Shown piece after piece: positions 7,907 through 16,251 of a stretch of DNA of 64,000 nucleotides. Every line of letters begins with the position of its first letter. Position 1 is the first letter of the stretch. Both the position numbers and the translations under genes were made by a program. Below the pieces are notes generated by a model. It was not told where the DNA came from and searched no databases. It worked only from the letters and a program-made list of their open reading frames with translations. The stretch covers positions 28,767 through 92,766 of the forward strand of contig NZ_BDBI01000039.1 in assembly GCF_001612905.1 (NCBI RefSeq), given 5' to 3'. This DNA comes from Nocardia ignorata NBRC 108230 (GTDB taxonomy: Bacteria; Actinomycetota; Actinomycetes; Mycobacteriales; Mycobacteriaceae).

Positions 7907-8944
7907 ATGCCAACCCCCATCGCCACCTCGATTCCGATCACCCACACGGGAATTCTCGGCCTCGGCGTGTACCGGCCGCGCCGCGTCGTGCCCAACTCGG
8001 AGATCGTCGAGGCCATCGACTCCTCCGACGAATGGATCAAGACTCGATCCGGCATCGCCGCCAGGCACTGGGCCGAAGACGACGAGACCATCGTGTCGAT
8101 GAGCACCGCCGCCGCCCGCGACGCCCTCACCGCCGCGGGCATCACGGCCGACCAAGTCGACGCCGTGCTGCTGGCGACCTCGTCGCAGATGGTCCTCGGC
8201 CCCTCGGCTGGCGCGGTGGTCGCCACCGAACTCGGCATGCACGACACCGCCGCCTACGACATCTCCGCCGGGTGCGCGGGCTTCTGCTACGCGCTGGCCG
8301 ATGCCGCCAACCTGGTCCGCTCCGGGCAGGCGCGCCACGTGCTGGTGATCGGTGTGGAACGGCTCTCGGACCTGCTCGACCGCACCGATCGCGGCACGGC
8401 GTTCATCTTCGCCGACGGCGCGGGCGCGGTGGTCGTCGGCGCCGCCGAGCAGGAGGGGATCGGCCCGGTGGCGTGGGGCTCGGACGGGTCACGCACCTCG
8501 GCGATCAAGCAGGACAAGGACTTCCAGGAGTACTTCGCCGAGGTGGCGGCCGCCGAGGCCAGTGGCGGCACGACGGTGCGGCCCTACATCCGGATGAACG
8601 GCACCGAGGTATTCCGCTGGGCCGTCACATTTCTGGAGCAGGCATGCCGGGAGGCCTTGAAGCTGGCCGGTGTCACCGCCGCCGACCTGGACGCCTTCGT
8701 GCCGCACCAGGCCAATATCCGCATCACCGACGCGCTGGTCCGCACTCTCGACCTGCCCGACACCGTCGCCGTGGCGCGCGACATCGTCGACACCGGTAAC
8801 ACCAGTGCCGCCTCGATTCCGATGGCCATGGAACAGTTGCTGCGCAGCGGCGCCGCCGAACCCGGCCAGACCGCGTTGCTGCTCGGCTTCGGTGCGGGTC
8901 TGGCGTACGCGGGCCAGGTGGTGCACCTGCCACCGATCGTCTAG
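7907..8944 (+). CDS. 3-oxoacyl-ACP synthase III family protein (FabH-like)
   Basis: A 345-residue thiolase-fold condensing enzyme. The KAS III triad is complete: Cys123 in DISAGCAGFC, His267 in FVPHQANIRI and Asn298 in DTGNTSAASIP. It would join an acyl-CoA starter to malonyl-ACP or malonyl-CoA. GGAGAGG lies a few bases upstream of the ATG at 7907; upstream in-frame ATGs fall inside the operators and were rejected. A solitary, TetR-controlled copy suggests a special-purpose initiation enzyme rather than the housekeeping FabH. Its stop overlaps the end of the convergent PncC-like gene. Confidence 0.9.
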   Translation: MPTPIATSIPITHTGILGLGVYRPRRVVPNSEIVEAIDSSDEWIKTRSGIAARHWAEDDETIVSMSTAAARDALTAAGITADQVDAVLLATSSQMVLGPSAGAVVATELGMHDTAAYDISAGCAGFCYALADAANLVRSGQARHVLVIGVERLSDLLDRTDRGTAFIFADGAGAVVVGAAEQEGIGPVAWGSDGSRTSAIKQDKDFQEYFAEVAAAEASGGTTVRPYIRMNGTEVFRWAVTFLEQACREALKLAGVTAADLDAFVPHQANIRITDALVRTLDLPDTVAVARDIVDTGNTSAASIPMAMEQLLRSGAAEPGQTALLLGFGAGLAYAGQVVHLPPIV

Positions 8945-9483
8945 CCGGTGAAGCGCTTCTCGCTCTCGCCCAACATCTCCAGCGCGCACCGCACCGACTG
9001 CTCGAGTACCTGCTCGGGTTCGCCGTCGAAATTGCGGTGCACGGCCCAGGAGGTGTCGCGGGTGGCGACAGCGCACCACACCGACCCCGCCGGTTCGCCG
9101 TCCTGATCGCCCGGCCCGCCGACGCCGGTGGTCGCGGCGGCGATATCGGCGTCGGTCAGTGCTCGTACGCCTTCGGCCATGGCCAGTGCGGCCGTCTCCG
9201 ACACCACCGGCACGTCGGGCACGCCGAGAACGGACTGTTTCACCGTCACGGAGTACGCGACGACCCCGCCGCGGAACCACTGCGCGGAGTCGGGCGCCGC
9301 CGCGAGGGCGGCGGCGAGGTTACCGCCGGTGAGGGATTCGGCTACGGCGACTGTCAGCCCGTGACGCTTGGCGAAGTCGCCGACATCTGCTGCGGTGGTG
9401 ATGATGGCCTCCTCTGACGCGCCTGATCGCTGACGGGAACAGCGTAGGCCGCTCCGTCGCGGATGCCGAACTCGAACCGGCAC
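8941..9483 (-). CDS. CinA C-terminal family, nicotinamide-nucleotide amidase (PncC-like)
   Basis: A stand-alone CinA C-terminal domain, expected to deamidate NMN to nicotinate mononucleotide. Family motifs are AVAESLTGGNLAAAL, FRGGVVAYS, TGVGGPGD and GSVWCAVA. The given GTG start (9483) adds about 26 Arg-rich residues and overlaps the next gene by 130 bases. The family-like N-terminus begins near residue 27, where there is no ATG/GTG/TTG; instead AGAGGAGG is followed by two ATC codons (9405-9403 and 9402-9400). The true start is therefore uncertain, and a rare AUC start is possible. Confidence 0.82.
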   Translation of the reverse strand: MPVRVRHPRRSGLRCSRQRSGASEEAIITTAADVGDFAKRHGLTVAVAESLTGGNLAAALAAAPDSAQWFRGGVVAYSVTVKQSVLGVPDVPVVSETAALAMAEGVRALTDADIAAATTGVGGPGDQDGEPAGSVWCAVATRDTSWAVHRNFDGEPEQVLEQSVRCALEMLGESEKRFTG

Positions 9484-9725
9484 GGGAACAGCGACGGCAG
9501 GCCGGTGGCGCGCAGGTCGTAGTTCGCGGCGAGGGTCTGCATGGCCCAGTTCTGCAAAGAATCCGGCAGCCGCAGGGTGGTGCCGTCGACGCAGGAAACA
9601 TAGGCGTGGGTCTGTTCACCGTCGACCGGAAGCGGATTGCGCAATCCGACCGCGCCGATGTCGAGAACTCGTCCGGAGTTGTGGGGAGAAGCGACGCTCG
9701 GCAAATCCAACTCGATGTCGTCCAT
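9354..9725 (-). CDS. Hypothetical protein (123 aa)
   Basis: A 123-residue protein starting MDDIELDLPSVASPHNSGR, with ordinary globular composition up to about residue 95; the last stretch (QARQRRPSSPPQQMSATSP) overlaps the PncC-like gene in another frame. No signal peptide or membrane segment. It has the general look of an actinobacterial conserved hypothetical with GVDGTTLRLPDSLQNWAMQ-like central sequence (Val-Asp-Gly-Thr then Leu-Pro-Asp-Ser). No function can be assigned. It is probably cotranscribed with the PncC-like gene downstream. Confidence 0.6.
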   Translation of the reverse strand: MDDIELDLPSVASPHNSGRVLDIGAVGLRNPLPVDGEQTHAYVSCVDGTTLRLPDSLQNWAMQTLAANYDLRATGLPSLFPCRFEFGIRDGAAYAVPVSDQARQRRPSSPPQQMSATSPSVTG

Positions 9726-10010
9726 GTGGGAAACCGTAACGCAGCAACTATCCAGGGAACATCGAAATCACGCCCCCTATACCGAACTTCGCAACATTGG
9801 CTGAACGTCGCATTTGTGACGATCGGTCTGCGCCCATCGCAACACCATCGCAAAGAACCGGAAATCTTCTCGTTCCATGAGCTTCATCGCCGGGTCCACG
9901 ACTGGTTCTCACCCCGCCATGGGGCGCGTGAATGCTTCGGTCCGGCCCTCGACGCGCCCTGCCAGGTGCCGACGTCGAGGCGATACCGCTCGAACCTGAT
10001 GAGGGGAAGA
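9726..10010. other. Intergenic promoter region of the porin operon
   Basis: About 285 bases between the divergent hypothetical gene and the first porin. It is less GC-rich near 9740-9880 and should contain promoters in both directions. I could not identify a confident -10/-35 pair or operator. GAGGGGAAG just before 10011 is the ribosome-binding site of the porin. Confidence 0.4.
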
Positions 10011-10655
10011 ATGACAATCAAACGCTTCTACGTGGCCACGGCCGCCGCGGTCGCACTCGGTGGTTTCGCCGCCGGTTCCGCCGGCGCCGACGCTTTCGTC
10101 CCGCTGCCCGACGGCCAGAAGGCAGGCCCGGGCGTGACGATCACCCGCACCGCCGAGCGCGCCACCGTGTCGCCGTCGCTGGCGGCCAACGGCGCGGGCC
10201 GCGTCGCCTGGGTCTCGGGCACCGTCACCGCCGACGTCACCGCGACGCCGGAGGGCAAGGTCGGCCCGAACAACGGTCCGGCGGGCAAGGACGGCTCCAA
10301 CAACTCCTCCACCCACGGCGCCTCGCAGCTGAACACCGGCTACATCGTCGGTTGCCAGGTGGCCATCGGTGACGACGCCATCTCCGCGGGCGTCTCCGGC
10401 GGCATCGACCTGTCCGGCGGCAGCATCGGTGGCTCGGTCGGCCTCGACCTGGGCCCCGGCGAGGTGAAGTTCGTCCAGATCGAGAAGAAGGACATCCTGA
10501 AGGCGGGCGTCTACTCGGTCGAGTACCAGGACGTCGAGATCGAGGTGCAGGGCTGCGCCGGTTACGCCCAGGCCCGCGCCTACTCGGTCGTGGAGATCAT
10601 CGGCGACCACTACTCCAAGACCACCCTCTACGGTGCCCCGTTCAGCATCGGCTGA
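10011..10655 (+). CDS. MspA family porin (NfpA/NfpB-like), first copy
   Basis: A 214-residue exported protein with signal peptide cleaved near AGSAGADAF (about residue 27). The mature part is Gly/Val/Ser-rich with alternating strands (ISAGVSGGIDLSGGSIGGS, then VGLDLGPGEVKF) and a terminal Tyr-Gly-x-Pro-Phe-Ser-Ile motif, as in MspA-type porins that form water-filled channels through the mycolate outer membrane. Tandem with a second porin 34 bases downstream, as in the nfpA-nfpB pair of Nocardia farcinica. Which copy is A and which is B is not decided here. Confidence 0.88.
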   Translation: MTIKRFYVATAAAVALGGFAAGSAGADAFVPLPDGQKAGPGVTITRTAERATVSPSLAANGAGRVAWVSGTVTADVTATPEGKVGPNNGPAGKDGSNNSSTHGASQLNTGYIVGCQVAIGDDAISAGVSGGIDLSGGSIGGSVGLDLGPGEVKFVQIEKKDILKAGVYSVEYQDVEIEVQGCAGYAQARAYSVVEIIGDHYSKTTLYGAPFSIG

Positions 10656-10689
10656 GCGCATCCGACTTCGATCGCAAGGAATGACACAC

Positions 10690-11355
10690 ATGATCGACCG
10701 TAAGAATTCGGCCCGCATGGCCGGTCTGGTCGGCGCGGCCGCCGTGACCTTCGGCCTGCTGTCCGCCGGTGCCGCCAACGCCGACACCTTCGTTCCGCTG
10801 CCCGGTGGCGAGATCGTCAAGACCCTGTCCGACGGCTCGACCGTCACCGTTCGCCTGGTCGGCGAGTCGGCCCTCATCAGCCCGTCGATGGGCTCGACCC
10901 CGGTGCACCGCAACGCGTGGGTGTCGGGCTCCGCGCAGGTCGAGGTCTCCGGTAACGCCAAGGGCGGCAAGATCTACCCCGGTTACGTGGTGGGTTGCCA
11001 GGTCAACATCGACGGCGGCGGCGTCGAGGGTGGCGTCGAGGGCGAGAGCAGCTGGGACGGCGAGGACGTGAGCGTCGGCGCCGAGTCCGGTGCCGAACTG
11101 AGCCTCGGCCCCGGCCAGGCCAAGTCGTTCTACATTCTCGACATCGAGAAGGCCGACGACTACGGCAACGAGGACCACGGCACCAACAACAAGTTCAAGG
11201 GCAAGAGCGGCTCGGTGACCTGGGCCGACTCGACCATCGGCCTGAGCGGCTGCGCCGGGTACGCCCAGGCGCGTGCCTTCGTGAAGGTCAAGGTGGAGAC
11301 CGAGAACGTGAGCTCGGTCGTCACCCTGTGGGGCCAGCCCTTCAGCATCGGCTGA
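10690..11355 (+). CDS. MspA family porin (NfpA/NfpB-like), second copy
   Basis: A 221-residue homologue of the preceding porin: signal peptide ending SAGAANADTF, the same FVPLP-G start of the mature protein, GYVVGCQVNIDGGGVEGG and the terminal LWGQPFSIG. The two proteins probably assemble into one hetero-oligomeric outer-membrane channel. ATG 10690 places AAGGA nine bases upstream; ATG 10681 directly abuts that site and is less likely. An acidic insert (YGNEDHGTNNKFKGKSGS) is absent from the first copy. A strong terminator follows 12 bases after the stop. Confidence 0.88.
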   Translation: MIDRKNSARMAGLVGAAAVTFGLLSAGAANADTFVPLPGGEIVKTLSDGSTVTVRLVGESALISPSMGSTPVHRNAWVSGSAQVEVSGNAKGGKIYPGYVVGCQVNIDGGGVEGGVEGESSWDGEDVSVGAESGAELSLGPGQAKSFYILDIEKADDYGNEDHGTNNKFKGKSGSVTWADSTIGLSGCAGYAQARAFVKVKVETENVSSVVTLWGQPFSIG

Positions 11356-11367
11356 TCCTGACAACCC

Positions 11368-11406
11368 CAGCGGGGCCCGGCGTCCGAGTGACGCCGGGCC
11401 CCGCTG
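11368..11406. terminator. Strong hairpin terminator after the porin operon
   Basis: A perfect 17-bp stem (11368-11384 with 11390-11406, beginning CAGCGGGGCCCGG) around a 5-base loop CGAGT. The T-run is weak (CGTTAT). Located between the porins and the convergent histidine kinase gene, so it likely ends the porin transcript. Confidence 0.85.
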
Positions 11407-11550
11407 CGTTATGACGAGAAGTCACCGGTGTCGGTGTCGCGCGACGACTTCGGGAATCGGCCGCGTGCCGTGGCAGCGCGACTTGTCCTCCTCCAGCCCG
11501 AGGCCGTGACGATCACCCGACCCGGTGACCGTGACGAGAATGGATCACTT

Positions 11551-12933
11551 TCATTGCGGCGGCTCGGACGTTTTCTTTGCGATCACGTGACGATCCAGCG
11601 CGGGCAGCGTCAACTCGAAGCGCGCACCACCGCCCGGCCGCTCCGAGCATCGGATCCGGCCCTGGTGTCCCGCAACGGTTTCGGCGACGAGAGCCAGGCC
11701 GATGCCGGTGCCGCCCGTGCGACGCGAGGCGGTGACGAAGCGTTCGAAGATGCGTTCGCGGTCGGCCGCCTCGACACCGGGGCCTTCGTCGTCGACGGTG
11801 ACGCGCACGTCGTCGCCGTCGCGCTCGACGCGCACCGCGGTCACCCCGCCACCGTGGCGTTCGGCGTTGACGAGCAGGTTCAGCAGGGCGCGTTCGAGTT
11901 CCATCCGCCGCCCGCGCACCAGTCCTCGGTCGGTGGCCGTGAGCAGCTCGGCCGCGACGCGACGGCTCGCGAGCAGGTGGGTCAGCAGTTCGGCCAGCGA
12001 CAGCGGTGCCGGGTCGGAGCGATGGATGCCCGCTTCGGCGCGCGCGAGGGCGAGCATGTCGTCGAGCAGACCGCGCAGGTAGGTGGTCTCCTCCACGAGC
12101 AGTCCCAGTGCGGCGCGCGGTCTTTCGGACAGTTCGTCGCGGTGTCCGGCCAGCACGGTCGCCGTGGTGGTCAGGGTGGTGAGCGGGGTGCGCAACTCGT
12201 GACTGAGGTCGGAGACGAGCCTGCGTTCGCGTTCGATGCGCCGCTGCAGGGAGTCGACCATGGCGTTGAAGGCCTCGACGGTCGGTGACAGATCGACGTC
12301 TTCGGGCTGCGACAAACGCAGGTCGAGATCGCCCGCGGCGATGCGCGACGCGGTGCCCGCCACCTGGCGCAGCGGGCGCAGCGCGAGGTGCGCGGCCCAG
12401 GCGCCGAGCGCGGCGGCCACCGCGACGGCGAGCACCGCACAGGCGAAGAGGATGGTGCGCAGCATCTTCAGGGTGTCCTCCAGTTCGCGCAGCGGCGCGA
12501 ATTCCTGGAGGACGGCACCGTTTTCGACGTAGGTCGCGGTGCGCAGATAGGGCTCGCCCGCGATCCGGACGCGGGTGGCCGGCGACGGCACCTCGGCGGC
12601 CCGTTCGAGCGTGGCGACGGTGGCCTGGTCGGCGCCGAGCACACCGGTGCCCGTGGTGGTGTCGAGAAGTGCGATGGTTCCGGCGGGTAGCCGCAACGAT
12701 TCGAGGGCCTCTTGCCCGGCGGCCAGTGATTCCATCCGCAACCGCAGGATCTCGGCGTGCACTCCTACCGCGCGTTCGACCGTCCGAACCCGTTGGGACT
12801 CCATGTAGTTGGTGCTGATCGCATAAACCGAACCCGACAGCAGCACCGCGACGAGGCTGGCGCTGAGGACGAACGCCGCTGTTACGCGACCACGCAGGCC
12901 ACGTAACCGGGTGGGCAACTCAGGACCCGGCAT
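11551..12933 (-). CDS. Two-component sensor histidine kinase
   Basis: A 460-residue membrane kinase. One TM helix near residues 17-40, an extracytoplasmic sensor of about 120 residues, a second TM at about 160-182, a HAMP linker (LRPLRQVAGTASRIAAGDL), the HisKA box with phospho-acceptor His245 in SDLSHELRTPLT, and an HATPase domain with N-box LLNLLVNAERHG and G-boxes DDEGPGV and GGTGIGLALV. It overlaps the response-regulator gene by 14 bases. The linkage to TerD and NhaA genes suggests it senses ionic, alkaline or envelope stress, which is an inference. Confidence 0.93.
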   Translation of the reverse strand: MPGPELPTRLRGLRGRVTAAFVLSASLVAVLLSGSVYAISTNYMESQRVRTVERAVGVHAEILRLRMESLAAGQEALESLRLPAGTIALLDTTTGTGVLGADQATVATLERAAEVPSPATRVRIAGEPYLRTATYVENGAVLQEFAPLRELEDTLKMLRTILFACAVLAVAVAAALGAWAAHLALRPLRQVAGTASRIAAGDLDLRLSQPEDVDLSPTVEAFNAMVDSLQRRIERERRLVSDLSHELRTPLTTLTTTATVLAGHRDELSERPRAALGLLVEETTYLRGLLDDMLALARAEAGIHRSDPAPLSLAELLTHLLASRRVAAELLTATDRGLVRGRRMELERALLNLLVNAERHGGGVTAVRVERDGDDVRVTVDDEGPGVEAADRERIFERFVTASRRTGGTGIGLALVAETVAGHQGRIRCSERPGGGARFELTLPALDRHVIAKKTSEPPQ

Positions 12934-13621
12934 CGAGGCGATAGCCGAGCCCGCGCACGGTGACGATCAGGCGCGGTTCGGCGGGATCGCGTTCGATCTT
13001 GGTGCGCAGGCGGCGGATGTGCACGTCGACGATGCGGTCGTCGCCGAAGAACCCGCGGTCCCAGATCTTGTCGAGCAGCACCTGCCTGCTCAGCACGAGC
13101 CCGTCGTTCTGTGCCAGTTCGCACAGCAACCGGAATTCGGTGAGCGTCAGGTGCACGTCTTCACCGGCCAGCCGCACCGAACCGCGCTCCGGGCAGAGGA
13201 CGAGCTGCCGGTCGGCGTCGAGGACGAGTTCGACCACCTCGCGTTCGGTGTTGTTGCGGGTGCGCCTGCCCACGGCCCTGATGCGCGCGGTCAGTTCCTT
13301 GACCTCGAAGGGTTTGGTGACGAAGTCGTCGGCGCCCGCTTCCAGGGCGGCGACCACATCGTGGGTGTCGTCACGGGCGCTGACCACGATGATCGGCACG
13401 TCGTGTTCGCGGCGCACTTCCCGGATGCAGGTGAACCCGTCCATACCGCCGAGCATGAGGTCGACGATCAGGACGTCCGGCACACCGATCCGGTGTACGT
13501 GTTCCAGTGCGTGCTCGGCGCTCTCGGCCTCGGCGACGACGTACCCCTCGTCCTCCATCGCCAGTCGTAACGACTCCCGCACGCGGGTGTCGTCCTCCAC
13601 GATCATCAACTGGGCGTTCAT
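12920..13621 (-). CDS. OmpR/PhoB family response regulator
   Basis: A 233-residue regulator: receiver domain 1-120 with acidic pair Glu9/Asp10/Asp11, phospho-acceptor Asp54 in VLIVDLML, and Lys in VTKPFE; then an OmpR-type winged helix (LTLTEFRLLCELAQNDG, then DVHIRRLRTKIERDP and GLGYRLD). It phosphorelays with the kinase encoded just downstream and overlaps it by 14 bases. Its ATG overlaps the stop of the TerD gene by 4 bases, which puts it in the same transcription unit. Confidence 0.94.
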   Translation of the reverse strand: MNAQLMIVEDDTRVRESLRLAMEDEGYVVAEAESAEHALEHVHRIGVPDVLIVDLMLGGMDGFTCIREVRREHDVPIIVVSARDDTHDVVAALEAGADDFVTKPFEVKELTARIRAVGRRTRNNTEREVVELVLDADRQLVLCPERGSVRLAGEDVHLTLTEFRLLCELAQNDGLVLSRQVLLDKIWDRGFFGDDRIVDVHIRRLRTKIERDPAEPRLIVTVRGLGYRLDAGS

Positions 13622-14145
13622 GCCGTGCCCAAGTACGTGGTCAGCAGGGGGAGCGCGACAGTGGGGTGATCGGCGAAAATCGGATCGGCGATCACGGAGA
13701 ACTCCCAGCCCGTGCCGATGCGGTGCAGCTTGCCGAGTACGAAGCCGGTGTGCGAGGTGGCGCTGGACAGGTCGATGCGCACCATCTCCGCACCGCTCAC
13801 GCTGTCGACGACACGGCAGAAGCCGTTGACGACCTGGTCGAACGTCTGCCCGGTGTAGCAGGTGACGAGAAAGACGATGGTGCTCGTCGCGACGTCGACG
13901 CGAGTGAGGTCGACGGTGATCACCTCGTTGTCGCCGTCACCGTCGCCGGTCACGCTGTCGCCGAGGTGGCGCAGCGCGCCGTCACGAGACGTGAGTTGTT
14001 CATGGAAGGCCGCGTCGACGAAGTCGTGCCCCGCGAACGACAGCGCCGTGATATTGAGGTCGATGTCCTTGCGCTTGCGGCCGAACAAGCCGGTGGGCGG
14101 GGCCGGGTCCCAGCCGAGGCCGACGGACACGTGGGTGAAGGTCAT
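13618..14145 (-). CDS. TerD family protein
   Basis: A 175-residue TerD-domain protein. Typical features are VSVGLGWDP near the start, the acidic Ca2+-binding loop DSVTGDGDGDNEVITVDL, and DQVVNGFCRVVD. TerD proteins are cytoplasmic or membrane-associated Ca2+-binding stress proteins named for tellurite resistance. It lies between NhaA (21 bases upstream) and the response regulator (4-base overlap), an unusually tight link to a two-component system. Confidence 0.92.
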   Translation of the reverse strand: MTFTHVSVGLGWDPAPPTGLFGRKRKDIDLNITALSFAGHDFVDAAFHEQLTSRDGALRHLGDSVTGDGDGDNEVITVDLTRVDVATSTIVFLVTCYTGQTFDQVVNGFCRVVDSVSGAEMVRIDLSSATSHTGFVLGKLHRIGTGWEFSVIADPIFADHPTVALPLLTTYLGTA

Positions 14146-14166
14146 GGTGGTGCTCCTGTCGGACGG

Positions 14167-15459
14167 TCAGGGGGACGTCTGCTGGTAGACGTCCGGGACG
14201 CCGTCGCCATCGGCGTCGAGTGATTCGGCCTCGTCGAGGCGGCGGTAGGTGCGGTTGCGGGCGCGCAGCACGATGGTCGCCAGCAGGGCCGCCGCGAGGG
14301 TGCCGCACAGGACACCGATGCGGACGTGGTCGGCATGGGTCGGGTCGCCTTCGAAGGCCAGTTCACCGACCAGCAACGACACCGTGAAACCGATGCCGCC
14401 GAGCAACGCGACACCGGCCACGTCCACCCACGCCAGGTCGGCGTCGAGTTCGGCGCGGGTGAGCTTGGCGGTGAGGTAGGTGGTGGCGGTGATGCCCACG
14501 AGCTTGCCTACGACCAGGCCGACGATGATGCCGATCGTCACCCGGTCGGCGAGGGATTCGGTGAGCCCGGTGAGGCCGCCGATGGTCACACCGGCCGCGA
14601 AGAAGGCGAAAATCGGCACCGCCACTCCGGCCGAGAGCGGGCGGATGGTGTGTTCGAAGCGTTCGGCCAGGCCGTGCTCGGTATCGGTCTCGCCGCGACC
14701 GGCGAGCACCGGCACCGTGAAACCGAGCAACACGCCCGCCACGGTGGCGTGGACGCCGGAGGAATGCACCAGCCACCACGTCACAAGGGCGAGCGGAACC
14801 AAGAGGAACGGCGAACTGATCCGGCGCTGCACAGCGACAGCGAACAGGCCGATCGGGACCAAGGCGAGCGCAAGATAGGGCAGGTGCAGTTCGCCGGTGT
14901 AGAAGATCGCGATCACGGTGACGGCCAGCAGGTCGTCGACCACGGCGAGGGTGAGCAGGAAGGTGCGCAGCGCGGCGGGCAGATGGGTGTTGATGACCGC
15001 GAGTACGGCGAGCGCGAAGGCGATGTCGGTTGCGGTCGGGATCGCCCAGCCGTCGACCGAGCCGCCCCTGTTGATCGCGAAGTAGATGAGCGCGGGCACG
15101 GCCATACCGCCGACGGCTGCGACGACCGGAAGTGCGGCCCGGCGCGGATCGCGCAGATCGCCCGCGACGAACTCGCGTTTGAGTTCGAGGCCGACGACGA
15201 AGAAGAAGATGGCGAGCAGCCCGTCGGCGGCCCACTGACTCAGCGTGAGATTCAGGTGCAGCGATTCCGGGCCGATGCGGAAGTCGCGAAGCGCCACATA
15301 GGCATCCGCCCAGGGTGTGTTGGCCCAGACGAGCGCGACGATCGCCGCGACGATCAGCAGGACACCGCCAACTGTCTCCCGTCGCAGCACCTCGGTGACT
15401 CGACGAGATTCGGGCCAGCTGCCTCGGGTGAGGACAGTGCGTCGTGCCGCGCGGTTCAT
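14167..15459 (-). CDS. nhaA: Na+/H+ antiporter NhaA
   Basis: A 430-residue membrane antiporter exchanging internal Na+ for external protons. About 12 hydrophobic segments are visible. Family hallmarks are WANTPWADAY in the first loop, FFFVVGLELKREFVAGDL, the ion-site motif PTATDIAFALAVLAV with the paired Asp region, and TVIAIFYTGEL. The C-terminal tail ends in an acidic ADGDGVPDVYQ stretch, beyond the usual family length, that resembles a thrombospondin type 3 or EF-like Ca2+ loop. Placed between two TerD genes in one orientation. Confidence 0.94.
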   Translation of the reverse strand: MNRAARRTVLTRGSWPESRRVTEVLRRETVGGVLLIVAAIVALVWANTPWADAYVALRDFRIGPESLHLNLTLSQWAADGLLAIFFFVVGLELKREFVAGDLRDPRRAALPVVAAVGGMAVPALIYFAINRGGSVDGWAIPTATDIAFALAVLAVINTHLPAALRTFLLTLAVVDDLLAVTVIAIFYTGELHLPYLALALVPIGLFAVAVQRRISSPFLLVPLALVTWWLVHSSGVHATVAGVLLGFTVPVLAGRGETDTEHGLAERFEHTIRPLSAGVAVPIFAFFAAGVTIGGLTGLTESLADRVTIGIIVGLVVGKLVGITATTYLTAKLTRAELDADLAWVDVAGVALLGGIGFTVSLLVGELAFEGDPTHADHVRIGVLCGTLAAALLATIVLRARNRTYRRLDEAESLDADGDGVPDVYQQTSP

Positions 15460-15613
15460 GCGTGCCCGGGTGCGGTAGGTACGAACATGAAAGTTCCCGT
15501 CTTCACTCGAACCCCACTCGACGGAGTTCGAGCTGGGTTGCCGACCAGACTTCCCGGCGCACCAACCTTAACGATGCCGCACCCACCACACCCCGCGCAA
15601 ACCGTGCGTCCGG

Positions 15614-16195
15614 CTAGCCGAGGGCGAAACGCAGCAGCGCCTGCTTGTCGCCCTGCTTGATCTTGCCCTTGCGATCGAGCACCTCGAGCTGCCACACCGG
15701 TCCGTTGCGGAAGGCCCGCGCGATGGCGTTGGCGTTCTCGGCGCCGAGCAGTGACGGCCAGATATCGGCCACCGGCTGGCTGTCGGCGCCGGTGGCGTCG
15801 TAGATCTTGAACGAGACGTTGTTGGCCTTGTCGAACGAGGAACCCTTCTTGAACGCGGCCGCGACGAACACGATGGCGTCGATCGCGGTGGGCACATTCG
15901 CGAAGGTGACGTGCACGGTCTCGTCGTCGCCCGCGGCCGCTCCGGTCTGCTCGTCACCGGTGTGCAGCACCGCGCCGTTGCCCAGCGGGTCGAGCGAATC
16001 GAGACCGGCGAAACGCACCGGCTCGCCACCCTGCATCAGGACGGCGACGAGGTCGAGATCGACGCCCCGCTTGCGGCGGGCGATGCCGAGCAGTCCACCG
16101 CTGGAACCGGCCGACGGGTCCCAGCTCACCCCCACGCTCATCTTGGTGATACCGGCGAGATCGGCCGCGCCGTCTTCCTTCTTCAGAGTAATCAC
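15614..16195 (-). CDS. TerD family protein
   Basis: A 193-residue TerD-domain protein starting VITLKKEDGAADLAGITK, then VGVSWDP, an arginine/lysine loop RRKRGVDLDLVAVL, and the acidic region DEQTGAAAGDDETVHV that corresponds to the Ca2+ site. GTG 16195 is used because family members begin at this strand; the ATG 12 codons upstream adds an atypical Arg-rich leader. It is 154 bases upstream of nhaA on the same strand and is a divergent paralogue of the TerD at 13618-14145. Confidence 0.88.
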   Translation of the reverse strand: MITLKKEDGAADLAGITKMSVGVSWDPSAGSSGGLLGIARRKRGVDLDLVAVLMQGGEPVRFAGLDSLDPLGNGAVLHTGDEQTGAAAGDDETVHVTFANVPTAIDAIVFVAAAFKKGSSFDKANNVSFKIYDATGADSQPVADIWPSLLGAENANAIARAFRNGPVWQLEVLDRKGKIKQGDKQALLRFALG

Positions 16196-16251
16196 AGCTG
16201 CGAGGCTACGGACTTCCCGAGTTGCCCGCATGCCCAGCCGATTTCGCTACC

